In this document: positions 1-9,122 of the stretch, piece after piece
Layout: every line of letters begins with the position of its first letter
Position numbering within the stretch: the first letter of the stretch is position 1
The notes under the pieces: model-generated
Databases searched by the model: none
What the model was told of the DNA's origin: nothing
The model's input: the letters and a program-made list of their open reading frames with translations, nothing else
Made by a program: the position numbers and the translations under genes
Assembly: GCF_900156535.1 (NCBI RefSeq)
Contig: NZ_FTNV01000001.1
Location: 496,001-560,000 of the forward strand
Direction of reading: 5' to 3'
DNA from: Roseovarius nanhaiticus
Lineage (GTDB): Bacteria; Pseudomonadota; Alphaproteobacteria; Rhodobacterales; Rhodobacteraceae
Length of the DNA: 64,000 nucleotides

Positions 1-1
1 G

Positions 2-2731
2 CGCAGCGGCGCGGCGCAAGAGCCCAACACCCGCGCCACGGTGGCCGAGCTTTTCGACGGGCTGACCGCGACCAGCCAGAACCATCGCGGCCCGCTGGAA
101 TTCGATCTGATGGCGGTGACGGATCTCATGTCGCCCTTCCTCAGCGCGGGCTTTTACTACAAGACTTTCATGTGGCCCGCCGCCCTCTGGGAAAAGCTCT
201 ACGAGCCCGCCATCCGCCATTCCGCCGGCCTTGGCCGCCTGTCGATGGAGGAGGATCCCGACACCTACGACAAGGGCTTCCTGCATTGCGATCTGCTCGT
301 CATCGGCGCCGGTCCCTCGGGCCTTGCTGCCGCCTTGGCAGGGGCGCGTGCGGGCGCGCGGGTGATCCTCGCGGACGAGGATTTCGCGCCGGGCGGACGT
401 CTCAATGCCGAGACGCTGGAAGTGGACGACATGGCGGGTGCCGACTGGGCCGCGCAGACAGTGGCGGAACTCGAGTCCATGGATAACGTGCGCCTGATGA
501 CCCGCACCACGGTCTACGGCGCCTACGATCACGGCGTCTACGGCGCGCTCGAGCGCTGCACGGACCATCTGGCCTCCGCAAACGGCAAGCCGCGCCAGGT
601 GCTCTGGCGCATCTATTCCAAGCGCGCCGTGCTGGCCGCAGGCGCGACCGAACGGCCCATCGCCTTCGGCAACAATGACCGTCCGGGCATCATGCTAGCC
701 GGGGCCGTGCGCACCTATGTGAACCGCTATGGCGTGACGCCGGGCCAAAAGGTCGCTGTACTGACCAACAATGACGACGGCTGGCGCACCGCCGCCGATC
801 TGGCCGCCAAGGGCGTCGAGGTGCGCGCGGTGATCGACACGCGCGATGCGCCCGCCTTCATGGACATCCCCGGCGCGCACCATGTGCGCGGCGCGGGTGT
901 GGTGGACACGGCTGGCCGCAAGGCGCTCAAGCGGATCACTCTGACCGATGGCCAGATGATCGACGTGGATTGCCTGGCCGTCTCGGGCGGCTGGAACCCG
1001 AACGTGCACCTGACCTGCCACCAGCGCGGCCGGCCCACCTGGAATGAGGCGATCAACGCCTTCGTGCCGGGCCGTGATCTGCCGCAGGGCATGGTCGTCG
1101 CGGGCGCCGCAAACGGCCAGCTCACCCTCGCCGCCGCGCTGGACGAGGGCCGCAAGGCCGCGAATGCGCAGGTGAAGGATCTGGGCTTTACCCCCTCGCG
1201 CAAGGCCGCGCCCAAGGCCGAGGATGAGGCGCATGAAGGTGCAGCGAAATGGCACATCCCCTCGGGCAAGACCCGCGCATGGGTGGATTTCCAGAACGAC
1301 GTGACCGTCAAGGACATCCAGCAGTCGCACCGCGAAGGCTTTGTCTCGGTCGAGCATCTCAAGCGCTACACGACCACCGGCATGGCCACCGATCAAGGCA
1401 AGACGTCGAACATCTCGGCGCTGGCGATCATGGCGGAATGCACGGGCAAATCCATTCAGGACACCGGCACGACCATCTTTCGCCCGCCCTACACGCCCAT
1501 CCCCATCGGCGCGCTGGCGGGCCGGGCGCGGGGGCAGGATTTCCGCCCCTACCGCCTGACGCCCAGCCACGAATGGGCCAAGGCCAATGGCGCCAGCTTT
1601 GTCGAGGTCGGCAACTGGCTGCGCGCGCAATGGTTCGTGAAAGGCTCGGAAAAGGGTTGGCGCGACAGCGTCGACCGCGAGGCGTTGAACACGCGCCAGA
1701 ATGTGGGCATCTGCGACGTGACCACGCTGGGCAAGATCGACGTGCAGGGCCGCGACGCCGCCGAATTTCTTAACCGCGTCTATGCCAATGGCTTTGCCAA
1801 GCTGGCGCTGGGCCGTGTGCGTTATGGCATCATGCTGCGCGAGGATGGCATCTGCTACGATGACGGCACCACCGCGCGCATGGGCGAGAACCATTACGTG
1901 ATGACCACGACCACCGCCAACGCGGTCCTGGTCTTCCGCCGCCTCGAATTCGCGCGCCAATGCCTGTTTCCCGATCTCGACGTGCATCTGATCTCGACCA
2001 CCGACGCCTGGGCGCAATTCGCCGTCGCCGGACCGAAGGCGCGCGACCTCCTGCGCAAGATCGTGGACAAGGATCACGACATCTCGAATGAGGGTTTCCC
2101 CTTCATGGCCTGCGGCGAGATCAGCGTCTGCGGCGGCACGCCCGCGCGGCTCTTCCGCATCTCCTTTTCGGGCGAGCTTGCCTATGAGGTTGCCGTGCCC
2201 GCGCGCTATGGCAATGCGATGATGGACGCGCTGATGAAGGCAGGTGAGGAGTTCGGCGCCTGCCCCTATGGCACCGAAGCCTTGGGCGTCATGCGGATCG
2301 AGAAGGGCCACGCGGCGGGCAACGAGCTGGACGGGCGCACGACCGCGCACAACCTCGGCATGGCGCGCATGGTCAGCGACAAGAAGGACAGCATCGGTGC
2401 CGTCCTGTCGCGCCGCCCCGAAATGATGCGGGACGACGCGGTGAAACTGGTGGGCTTCCGTCCCGTGGATCGCTCGGTCAAGCTGATCGCCGGTTCGCAT
2501 TTCATCGCCAAGGGCGACGAGGCCAATATGGCCAACGATCAGGGCTGGATGACGTCGGTCGCTTTCTCGCCCAGCCTGGGCCATTCCATCGGGCTTGGCT
2601 TCATCAAATCCGGCGACAGCCGCATGGGCGAGATCGTCCGCGCCGTCAGCCCCGTCCACGACACCGAGATGGAGGTCGAGATCGTCTCGGCCCATTTCAT
2701 CGACCCCGAAGGAGAGCGTCTGCGTGCCTGA
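2..2731 (+). CDS. soxA: Sarcosine oxidase alpha subunit, 5' end outside window
   Basis: Large subunit of heterotetrameric sarcosine oxidase, which oxidatively demethylates sarcosine to glycine and passes the one-carbon unit to tetrahydrofolate. The frame is open to the left edge, so about 90-100 N-terminal residues are missing; 909 codons are visible. A dinucleotide-binding motif VIGAGPSGLA lies near visible residue 100, followed by an NAD(P)/FAD domain. The C-terminal half (about residue 530 onward) is a GcvT-like aminomethyltransferase domain that binds folate. The stop overlaps the start of soxG by 8 bp, which fits the usual soxBDAG operon with soxB and soxD just off the left edge. Long antisense open frames here are only GC-bias shadows. 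Family assignment is firm. Confidence 0.95.
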   Translation, partial: RSGAAQEPNTRATVAELFDGLTATSQNHRGPLEFDLMAVTDLMSPFLSAGFYYKTFMWPAALWEKLYEPAIRHSAGLGRLSMEEDPDTYDKGFLHCDLLVIGAGPSGLAAALAGARAGARVILADEDFAPGGRLNAETLEVDDMAGADWAAQTVAELESMDNVRLMTRTTVYGAYDHGVYGALERCTDHLASANGKPRQVLWRIYSKRAVLAAGATERPIAFGNNDRPGIMLAGAVRTYVNRYGVTPGQKVAVLTNNDDGWRTAADLAAKGVEVRAVIDTRDAPAFMDIPGAHHVRGAGVVDTAGRKALKRITLTDGQMIDVDCLAVSGGWNPNVHLTCHQRGRPTWNEAINAFVPGRDLPQGMVVAGAANGQLTLAAALDEGRKAANAQVKDLGFTPSRKAAPKAEDEAHEGAAKWHIPSGKTRAWVDFQNDVTVKDIQQSHREGFVSVEHLKRYTTTGMATDQGKTSNISALAIMAECTGKSIQDTGTTIFRPPYTPIPIGALAGRARGQDFRPYRLTPSHEWAKANGASFVEVGNWLRAQWFVKGSEKGWRDSVDREALNTRQNVGICDVTTLGKIDVQGRDAAEFLNRVYANGFAKLALGRVRYGIMLREDGICYDDGTTARMGENHYVMTTTTANAVLVFRRLEFARQCLFPDLDVHLISTTDAWAQFAVAGPKARDLLRKIVDKDHDISNEGFPFMACGEISVCGGTPARLFRISFSGELAYEVAVPARYGNAMMDALMKAGEEFGACPYGTEALGVMRIEKGHAAGNELDGRTTAHNLGMARMVSDKKDSIGAVLSRRPEMMRDDAVKLVGFRPVDRSVKLIAGSHFIAKGDEANMANDQGWMTSVAFSPSLGHSIGLGFIKSGDSRMGEIVRAVSPVHDTEMEVEIVSAHFIDPEGERLRA

Positions 2732-3293
2732 TTTCACCCTCACCGCCGCCCCGCCCCTGGCCGGGTATGAGCGCAGCTTTGGCGATATCCGGCTAAGCGC
2801 GCCCAAGGATCTGGCCATCGTCTCCATCGCGCTGCCACTGGGCGGCGAGGACGCGGCGAAAAAGGCGATCAAGACCGCCTTCGGCATCCCTTTGCCCGAG
2901 GTCGGCCTGTCGGACGTGGCCAAGGACAAGTCTACGGCGATCATGCGCCTCGGCGCAGATCAGGCCTTTGTTCTGTTCCCGCACGCCACGCCCGACGCCG
3001 AGCCGCATATCGCGTCGAAGCTGAAGGGCGCGGCCTACACCACCGACCAGACCGATGCGTGGTGCGCGCTCGAGATCAGCGGCCCCGGCGCGCGCCGCGC
3101 GCTCGAGCGGATTTGCCCGATCGACCTGCATCCGGACGCGTTCAAGGTAAATGCCATCGCCCGCACGATCATGGAGCATATGGGCGCCATCGTCGCGCGC
3201 ACGGGCGACGAGACCTACCTGCTCCTCTCGGCCAGCTCCTCGGCCAAGTCCTTTGCACATGCGGTCGAAGTTTCGGCCAAGAACGTGAGTTAA
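2724..3293 (+). CDS. soxG: Sarcosine oxidase gamma subunit
   Basis: Small, 189-residue gamma subunit of heterotetrameric sarcosine oxidase. I chose the GTG at 2724 because a GGAG Shine-Dalgarno lies about 9 nt upstream inside the soxA end and because it gives the usual family length; a longer frame starting further upstream would lie deep inside soxA. The 8-bp overlap with soxA suggests translational coupling. The sequence has the GcvT/SoxG-like pattern with a central segment around DAWCALEISGPGARRALERI. It ends 74 bp before a FAD oxidase gene on the same strand that may be co-transcribed. Confidence 0.92.
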   Translation: MPDFTLTAAPPLAGYERSFGDIRLSAPKDLAIVSIALPLGGEDAAKKAIKTAFGIPLPEVGLSDVAKDKSTAIMRLGADQAFVLFPHATPDAEPHIASKLKGAAYTTDQTDAWCALEISGPGARRALERICPIDLHPDAFKVNAIARTIMEHMGAIVARTGDETYLLLSASSSAKSFAHAVEVSAKNVS

Positions 3294-3367
3294 GCCGGGC
3301 GCGCGGGTCTTGCTCTTGATTTCGCCCGCATTCGCGCGCAGCGTCGAGCAAAAGATTGAGGCCCGCC

Positions 3368-4678
3368 ATGACCCTCTGGACCGATGACGCGAACCCCGGC
3401 CGCCCCTATTGGTGGGACGGCCTTGCATGGGTTGCGCCCGAGGGCGATCTGCCCGACGCCTGCGATCTGCTCATCATCGGCGGCGGCTATACCGGCCTTT
3501 CGGCGGCCCTTGCCGCGCATGACTGCGGCGCGCGCGTTGCGGTCGTCGATGCGCTTGACCCCGGAAAGGGCGCCTCGACGCGCAATGGCGGCATGTTCGG
3601 CGCGCATCCCCGCCTCGGATGGTCCACGCTGGACAAGCAGTTTGGCGCCGAGGTGGCGGATGCGCTTTTTGACGAAGCCTCGACGGCGCTTGACTGGGCC
3701 AGGGATCTGATCGAGCGCCAAGGGATCAATTGCGATTTGCAGCAGACGGGCCGCATCCAACTGGCATGGACCGCCAGGCACTTTGAGGGCCAGAAGGCGC
3801 TGGCGCAAACGCTGGCCGAGAAATCCCGCGTCCGCGCGCACATCGTCCCGCGCGAGCGCCTGAGCGATGAAATCGCGACCGAGCGCTATTTCGGCGGCAT
3901 CGTTTTTGGCGAGCATTGCGGTATCCAGCCCGCCAAGTTCCACCAGGGGCTGATGCGCGCCGTGCAGGCGCGCGGCATTCCGGTGATCGCCCATTGCCCG
4001 GTCACGGCGCTGGAGCGGACGGGCGCCACCTTTGCCGCCACCACGCCGCAGGGGCGTATCAGGGCGCAAAAGGTGCTTTTGGCCACGGGCGGCTACACCG
4101 CCGCGCCCTTCAACTGGCACGTCTCGCGCGTGTTCCCGCTGCCCAGCTACATCATCGCGACCGAGCCGCTGGCCGCGAACCTGATCGGACATCTTGCACC
4201 GGGCCGGCGCATGATGGTCGAGACCCGCGCGCGGCATAGCTATTTTCGGATCTCGCCCGATGGCACGCGCATTCTCTTCGGCGGGCGCGCCTCTATGGTA
4301 AATGTCGCGCCTGACACCGCCGCGCGCCGTCTGCGGGATACGATGTGTGAGGTCTGGCCCGAGCTGAAAGGCACGCGCATCAGCCATTCCTGGCGCGGCA
4401 ATACCGGCTACAGCTTCACCCATATGCCCCATGTGGGCGAGGATCGCGGGCTGCATCACGCGATGGGGTATTCCGGCTCGGGCACCGTCATGGCGCCGTG
4501 GCTGGGGGCCAAGGCCGCATACCGCGCCATGGGCGATTCGCGGGGCGAGACGGGCTACGCCGCGACGCGGCTCACCCGGCACTGGATGCACCCCGGCAGC
4601 CGCCCGCATTTCCTGCACGCGGCGAATGCGTGGTATCGCACGGCCGTCGACTGGTCTGAAAACCGGCAGTCACGCTAG
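3368..4678 (+). CDS. FAD-dependent oxidoreductase, DAO family (amine/amino-acid oxidase)
   Basis: A 436-residue flavoprotein of the D-amino-acid oxidase (DAO) family, resembling gamma-glutamylputrescine oxidase and glycine/sarcosine-type oxidases. The FAD-binding motif LLIIGGGYTGL is at residues 34-44 and is followed by GASTRNGGMFG, which is typical of this family. The C-terminal part keeps the second FAD contact region, GYSGSGTVMAPWLGAKAAY. The ATG at 3368 has a GAGG Shine-Dalgarno at 3358-3361; a TTG further upstream is less likely. Position directly after soxG suggests a role in oxidising methylated amines or amino acids. The exact substrate cannot be read from the sequence. Confidence 0.85.
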   Translation: MTLWTDDANPGRPYWWDGLAWVAPEGDLPDACDLLIIGGGYTGLSAALAAHDCGARVAVVDALDPGKGASTRNGGMFGAHPRLGWSTLDKQFGAEVADALFDEASTALDWARDLIERQGINCDLQQTGRIQLAWTARHFEGQKALAQTLAEKSRVRAHIVPRERLSDEIATERYFGGIVFGEHCGIQPAKFHQGLMRAVQARGIPVIAHCPVTALERTGATFAATTPQGRIRAQKVLLATGGYTAAPFNWHVSRVFPLPSYIIATEPLAANLIGHLAPGRRMMVETRARHSYFRISPDGTRILFGGRASMVNVAPDTAARRLRDTMCEVWPELKGTRISHSWRGNTGYSFTHMPHVGEDRGLHHAMGYSGSGTVMAPWLGAKAAYRAMGDSRGETGYAATRLTRHWMHPGSRPHFLHAANAWYRTAVDWSENRQSR

Positions 4679-4687
4679 GGGCAAGGC

Positions 4688-4761
4688 TGGAGCGGGCGAC
4701 GGGAATCGAACCCGTATCATCAGCTTGGAAGGCTGAGGTCTTACCATTACACAACGCCCGC
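4688..4761 (-). tRNA. tRNA-Gly (anticodon UCC)
   Basis: On the minus strand a cloverleaf can be drawn: acceptor arm GCGGGCG/CGCCCGC, a D-arm containing AATGGTAAGA, anticodon stem TCAGC/GCTGA with 7-base loop CTTCCAA (anticodon TCC), and a T-loop GGTTCGATTCC. The genomic sequence encodes the 3' CCA at 4688-4690. Length is 74 nt including CCA. Confidence 0.96.
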
Positions 4762-4839
4762 TCAGCGGCGCCTGATTACCGCGCCACGCGCCGCGAAGCA
4801 AGATGGCGCCGCGTCCGCCCCGCGAAAAAATGCGCGCGC

Positions 4840-5511
4840 TCAATACCGACGGCGCAGCGCCTCGGGATCGGCCCCGCCGAGGTAGCGCAGCAATAGCGAC
4901 AGATTGCGCGCGCCCCGTCGCAGCCAGCCATCGCGCAGGTATCGTCCTGCACCCGTGCGGATCGTGAATGGCATCTGCCGCAGCCTCCGCCCCAGCGCGC
5001 GCGCCATCGCCACATCCTCCATCAAGGGAATGTCGGGGTAGCCGCCCACGGCGTCATAGTCGCTGCGCGCGATCAGCAGGCCTTGGTCGCCGTAAGGCAG
5101 CGCAAAGAGACGCGCGCGCAGATTTGCCCAGCCCGCGACGATCCGCGCCGATAGCCCGCCCGCGTCGAAGGCAAGCCGCGCATAGCCGGGCCGCCCATCC
5201 GCCATCTGCGCCAAGACCGCCTCGCTCCAACCGCGCGGCAGCTGGCTGTCCGCATGCAGAAACATCAGCCAATCGCCTCCGGCAGATGCAGCCCCCCGGG
5301 CCAGCTGTCCCCCGCGCGTGGGCGGGCCAGTCACCCAAAGCGCACCGACCTCCTCGGCGATCTCGGCGGTGGCATCGCTTGATCCGCCATCGGACAGGAT
5401 CAGCTCACGGATGAGTCCCGCCTCGACCCCCTCCATCAGCCCCGGCAAGAGGCGCGGCAGCTCGGCCTCCGAATTCAGAACCGGCACGATGATCGACACT
5501 CTCGCCCGCAT
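4840..5511 (-). CDS. Family 2 glycosyltransferase (TIGR04283-like)
   Basis: A 223-residue GT-A glycosyltransferase. Near the N-terminus is VSIIVPVLNSE (residues 5-15), then SDGGSSDAT (40-48) for nucleotide-sugar binding and a variant DxD-like segment FLHADSQ (84-90). LMEDVAMARALG further on corresponds to the acidic ED motif of the family. The short length without membrane segments and the general pattern fit the TIGR04283 group, often found beside radical-SAM/selenium genes, but no such partner is adjacent here. It is transcribed divergently from the ygfZ-like gene across about 70 bp. Donor and acceptor are unknown. Confidence 0.8.
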   Translation of the reverse strand: MRARVSIIVPVLNSEAELPRLLPGLMEGVEAGLIRELILSDGGSSDATAEIAEEVGALWVTGPPTRGGQLARGAASAGGDWLMFLHADSQLPRGWSEAVLAQMADGRPGYARLAFDAGGLSARIVAGWANLRARLFALPYGDQGLLIARSDYDAVGGYPDIPLMEDVAMARALGRRLRQMPFTIRTGAGRYLRDGWLRRGARNLSLLLRYLGGADPEALRRRY

Positions 5512-5581
5512 GAAGCCCCCTGTAATGCGCCTGCGTCTTTCCTATATGGAGGTCAGGCAAGCGGCACGAGAGGTAGCAGCG

Positions 5582-6310
5582 ATGAGATCCATTCACCAGA
5601 TCACCGGCACGGATGCCACGCAGTTCCTGCAGGGCCTCATCACCAATGATGTGCTGAAGGCGGCCCAAGGTCCGGTCTATGCAGCCATCCTGACGCCGCA
5701 GGGCAAGTATCTGGCGGATTTCTTCGTGCTGGAACATGAGGGCGCGCTTCATCTGGATGTCGATGCGGACATCGCGCCGTCCCTTATTCAGCGCCTGTCG
5801 ATGTATCGCCTTCGCTCGGACGTTCAGATCACCGAAACCGTGTTGCAGGTCGCGCGCGGCACCGGCCCCGCCCCCGAGGGCGCGCTGCCCGATCCGCGCC
5901 ATCCGGCGCTGGGCTGGCGCCTCTACGGCGCCGAGGACGGCGATGACGGCACCGATTGGGATGCGGTCCGCGTGGCGCATTGCATCCCCCAGACGGGGAT
6001 CGAACTGACCGGCGATACCTTCATCCTCGAAGCCGGGTTCGAGCGGCTGAACGGCGTCGATTTTCGCAAGGGGTGCTACGTAGGCCAGGAGGTAACCGCG
6101 CGGATGAAGCACAAAACCGAGCTGCGCAAGGGCCTCGCCACGGTGGGTGTTTCTGGTGGCGCCCCGGTCGGCACGCCCATCACGTCTGGCGACAAGACCG
6201 TTGGCACGCTTTTCACCCAAGCGAACGGCAAGGCGATTGCGCATCTGCGCTTTGATCGCGCGACCGGCCCGCTTGAGGCCGCGGGCGCGCACGTGACTTA
6301 CCCGGCCTAA
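5582..6310 (+). CDS. ygfZ: Folate-binding YgfZ/GcvT-like protein
   Basis: A 242-residue tetrahydrofolate-binding protein related to GcvT, of the YgfZ/IBA57 family that supports iron-sulfur cluster assembly and repair. The diagnostic motif KGCYVGQE is at residues 163-170, including the conserved cysteine. The ATG at 5582 was chosen because an AGAGGTAG Shine-Dalgarno precedes it and because homologues begin near the FLQGLITND segment; the upstream open frame overlaps the divergent glycosyltransferase. The protein is expected in the cytoplasm. Confidence 0.92.
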   Translation: MRSIHQITGTDATQFLQGLITNDVLKAAQGPVYAAILTPQGKYLADFFVLEHEGALHLDVDADIAPSLIQRLSMYRLRSDVQITETVLQVARGTGPAPEGALPDPRHPALGWRLYGAEDGDDGTDWDAVRVAHCIPQTGIELTGDTFILEAGFERLNGVDFRKGCYVGQEVTARMKHKTELRKGLATVGVSGGAPVGTPITSGDKTVGTLFTQANGKAIAHLRFDRATGPLEAAGAHVTYPA

Positions 6311-6595
6311 CCCGTAGGATCAGTCGGGCAGAGGACGGCTTGCGCCGATTTTCGATGGGATCGCAATCCGCCACTTTTCGCATCAGACGCTATCCGCAGC
6401 CTTCGTGCGTTGTGACCAAGGCGGCGTTTGTTCGGGTTGCGAACCTGGGTGAACCGTCACCATTGAAAAGCGTGCCTCGAATGAGGTGTCGCGATGGAAA
6501 CGGCATTGGCTGCCGGCTCACCGCGCCTGCCCAAGACCTTCACAAGGCAATGGGCAGACTTCGACAACGCGCCGACAGCTCTACATTCTGACGCC
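6311..6595. other. Intergenic spacer between convergent genes
   Basis: This stretch of 285 bp separates ygfZ and the convergent lysozyme-like gene. I see no convincing ORF, RNA gene or strong terminator; an 83-codon open frame on the plus strand looks like random coding. Confidence 0.5.
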
Positions 6596-7222
6596 TTACG
6601 TGCTTTCGGGGCAGGCTGCAGGCCGGTTGCGGGCCTCGAGCTGGAAATGTGAGTAGCAGCCAGCTCCATCAAACCTATCGGCGAGGTACATTTTCGAGAA
6701 ACGCACGCGCCGTTGCAGGTTCGCCGTAGAGGCCCGAGGCCGCAGGAAGGTCTTCATGAAGATACGGGCCACCTGGCTTACGTCATCCGTCGCGCGGATC
6801 CGGCTCATCATCTCGCCATACTCGGTCTTCAGCTCGTAATGCAGGTAGCCGTAATTCGCCTGGAAGCTCTCTTGGCCGCCGACGCGCGCGGCGTAGCTGC
6901 GAAAGCGACTCTTGCGGGGGCCGCACCACTGGGAATAGCCGTAGCAGCCGCCATCAATTTCGGCGAGCATGCGAAAATTTCCGGACTCATGTGCAAGGTT
7001 GCCGGTAATTCCTGCCGCCTGGCTGCGCGTCAGTCCAAAATCCCGTTGCAGATTCGCGATCAGCTGTTCGGGAATGGTAATTGGCTCGGCTTGCGTCTCG
7101 GGCGCCTCTTTGGAGGCGACAGGTTTCGGATCCGAATTGGGAAGCTTTGATCCGCGATCTGCGAATGCGGGTGGGGCAAGGGCGATAAGAAGGGCGGTGG
7201 TTGCCGCGACGAAATTTTTCAT
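6596..7222 (-). CDS. Exported phage-tail-lysozyme-domain protein
   Basis: A 208-residue protein with a clear Sec signal peptide (residues 1-21, cleavage after AFA) and a domain from about residue 50 that matches the phage tail lysozyme family (PF18013-like). Characteristic segments are DFGLTRSQAAGITGNLAHES, carrying the likely catalytic glutamate, YGYSQWCGPRKSRF, and YGYLHYELKTEY. It is predicted to cut peptidoglycan in the periplasm or outside the cell. It stands alone with no other phage genes nearby, so it is more likely a domesticated secreted hydrolase than part of a prophage. The substrate is inferred from the family only. Confidence 0.85.
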   Translation of the reverse strand: MKNFVAATTALLIALAPPAFADRGSKLPNSDPKPVASKEAPETQAEPITIPEQLIANLQRDFGLTRSQAAGITGNLAHESGNFRMLAEIDGGCYGYSQWCGPRKSRFRSYAARVGGQESFQANYGYLHYELKTEYGEMMSRIRATDDVSQVARIFMKTFLRPRASTANLQRRVRFSKMYLADRFDGAGCYSHFQLEARNRPAACPEST

Positions 7223-7879
7223 AGGAACTCACATCTGCTGCAGGTTTGCGCGCACAGTCGATGAGGGCGCTGAAGGCAGCCCAATTTCACGCTGCGACGC
7301 AGAAAGATACCTTTTGCGCCCTGGCAAGCCTAAAACGGCGGTTTTCTGCCCACCTTCCGCTCGGGATCAAAACCCCGATACAGGCGCGCCATTCGCGTCG
7401 GCAGCCGCCGCGTTGCGACATCAGTAAGCAGCGGGAGCGAGAAGAGGCAAGTATTTTTCTTACGACAGATCAAAGAGATAGCCCGGCCGATCGAACTGGC
7501 TGCTATGTCGGTAATCCTCGATCAGAAAACTTGCCGCCCTTGCCGATCAGATAGCGCGGAAGGGGCGAAGATGAAGGCCCGGGCGCCGCCGTGGAGGAGG
7601 GGCCAAGATCGTCGCACAAAGGTCGGGTCTGCGAATCGCTACCTGACACTTTTGCAGGCCACTGCCGCCCGCGACCGAATTTCTGTGGATCGAAACCGAG
7701 GTATGAAGTGCGGTCACACGATCCTTGTCGCACCCGATGAGCAAGTATTCCGGCAGGGCGAAAAACCGTGGCAGCGGGCCGCTCTCGTCCGCTCGCCAAG
7801 AGATTCGACCTTGGTCAAAGCCCTTGAATGGTTCACCATGATCGGCAGGCAATACCATACTCCGCTACAGGATCGTCCC
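7223..7879. other. Intergenic region, 657 bp, no clear gene
   Basis: It lies between the divergent lysozyme-like gene and the nitronate monooxygenase and should hold both promoters. Open frames on both strands (an N-terminal extension of the downstream gene, and two minus-strand frames) have arginine/proline-rich shadow composition. I recognise no RNA gene or repeat. Confidence 0.5.
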
Positions 7880-8941
7880 ATGACCTCCACTCAGCTCGGC
7901 CGGGCCGCCAGTTTTTGCGAGACCTATGATTTGCAGGTTCCTATCCTGATGGCGCCGATGGCGGGTGCCTGTCCGTCGTCCTTGGCGATCGCCGTGGCAA
8001 ATGGCGGCGGGATGGGGGCCTGTGGGTGCCTGTTGATGCAACCGGATGGCATAGCGGACTGGGCGCGGCAAATGCGGACCGGATCGAATGGCGCCTTCAT
8101 GCTCAACATCTGGATCCCGGACCCCGATCCTCTGCGCGATCCCGCCCATGAGGAAAAGCTGCGCGCGTTTCTCGGCCAATGGGGGCCGGAGGTTGCGCCC
8201 GAGGATGCCGAAGGGGCCATGCCGGACTTCGATGCGCAATGCGACGCGATGCTGGCTGCGGGGCCGCACGTCATTTCGTCCATCATGGGGGTCTTTCCGC
8301 CGTCCTTCGTCGCGCGGATGAAGGAGCGCGGGATCAAGTGGTTCGCCACTGCCACGACCGTCACCGAGGCCCTGGCAGCCGAGGCGGCGGGCGCGGATGT
8401 GATCGTTGCGCAGGGCATGGAGGCCGGCGGGCATCGCGGAGCGTTCCAGGCGGATGACGCGGCGCGGTCTCTGGTGGGTCTCTTCGCGCTGGTTCCCGCG
8501 GTTGTCGATGCCGTGCGGGTGCCCGTGGTGGCAACGGGCGGAATCGCGGACGCGCGCGGGGTCGCGGCGGCCTTGGTGCTGGGCGCGTCGGCGGTGCAGA
8601 TCGGAACGGGCCTCCTGCGCGCGCCCGAGGCCGACATTTCGCCGATATGGGCCGACGCCATCGGACAGGCCCTGCCCGAAGGGACGGTGGCGACACGCGC
8701 ATTTACAGGACGGTTGGGGCGGAGCATCCGCACGCTCTATACCGACGCCGCAGAAGACGGACCGACACCCGCGCCTTATCCCATCCAGCGCAACATCACC
8801 AAGCCGATGCGGACAAATGCGACGGAGATCGCCACGACGCAGGCATGGGCGGGACAGTCCGCAGGGCTGGCACGCGCCGAGCCTGCCGCACGCCTGATCA
8901 AGGAGCTATGGAGCGACGCACAAGGCCTGTTACCGGCCTGA
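7880..8941 (+). CDS. Nitronate monooxygenase (2-nitropropane dioxygenase family)
   Basis: A 353-residue FMN enzyme of the nitronate monooxygenase family, which oxidises alkyl nitronates such as propionate-3-nitronate and protects against nitro toxins. The TIM-barrel motifs are visible: PILMAPMAG near the N-terminus, VIVAQGMEAGGHRG (with the family's catalytic histidine), VPVVATGGIAD and GASAVQIGTGLL for phosphate binding. The ATG at 7880 has an AGGA about 8 nt upstream, and homologues start here; the 125 codons of open frame before it do not look like protein. It is convergent with the M20 peptidase gene. Transcription appears monocistronic. Confidence 0.88.
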   Translation: MTSTQLGRAASFCETYDLQVPILMAPMAGACPSSLAIAVANGGGMGACGCLLMQPDGIADWARQMRTGSNGAFMLNIWIPDPDPLRDPAHEEKLRAFLGQWGPEVAPEDAEGAMPDFDAQCDAMLAAGPHVISSIMGVFPPSFVARMKERGIKWFATATTVTEALAAEAAGADVIVAQGMEAGGHRGAFQADDAARSLVGLFALVPAVVDAVRVPVVATGGIADARGVAAALVLGASAVQIGTGLLRAPEADISPIWADAIGQALPEGTVATRAFTGRLGRSIRTLYTDAAEDGPTPAPYPIQRNITKPMRTNATEIATTQAWAGQSAGLARAEPAARLIKELWSDAQGLLPA

Positions 8942-9122
8942 GGGACACCCTCGAACCTCTGCCAAAGGGCCATTGCGCGGCCTGCGGCGCCGTGACCCTC
9001 CCTAGCTGAACGCGATCTTGCCTGCCGAACTGGTGTTGAGGTCAGACAGAGTTGGTCTGGATCCTTCGCCGCAACGAAGCGGCCCGACGTCGCGCTTGGG
9101 CGTCGAGAACATCCTTGGAAAT

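Noticed and set aside
695..2944. 749-codon open frame antisense to soxA
   Set aside because: Composition is rich in Arg/His/Gly/Asp with no family motifs; it mirrors the codon bias of soxA in a high-GC genome.
6596..7222. Prophage marker
   Set aside because: The phage-tail-lysozyme domain has a signal peptide and there are no other phage genes around it.
7505..7879. N-terminal extension of the nitronate monooxygenase and two antisense frames
   Set aside because: Not protein-like; homologues start at the ATG at 7880, which has a Shine-Dalgarno.
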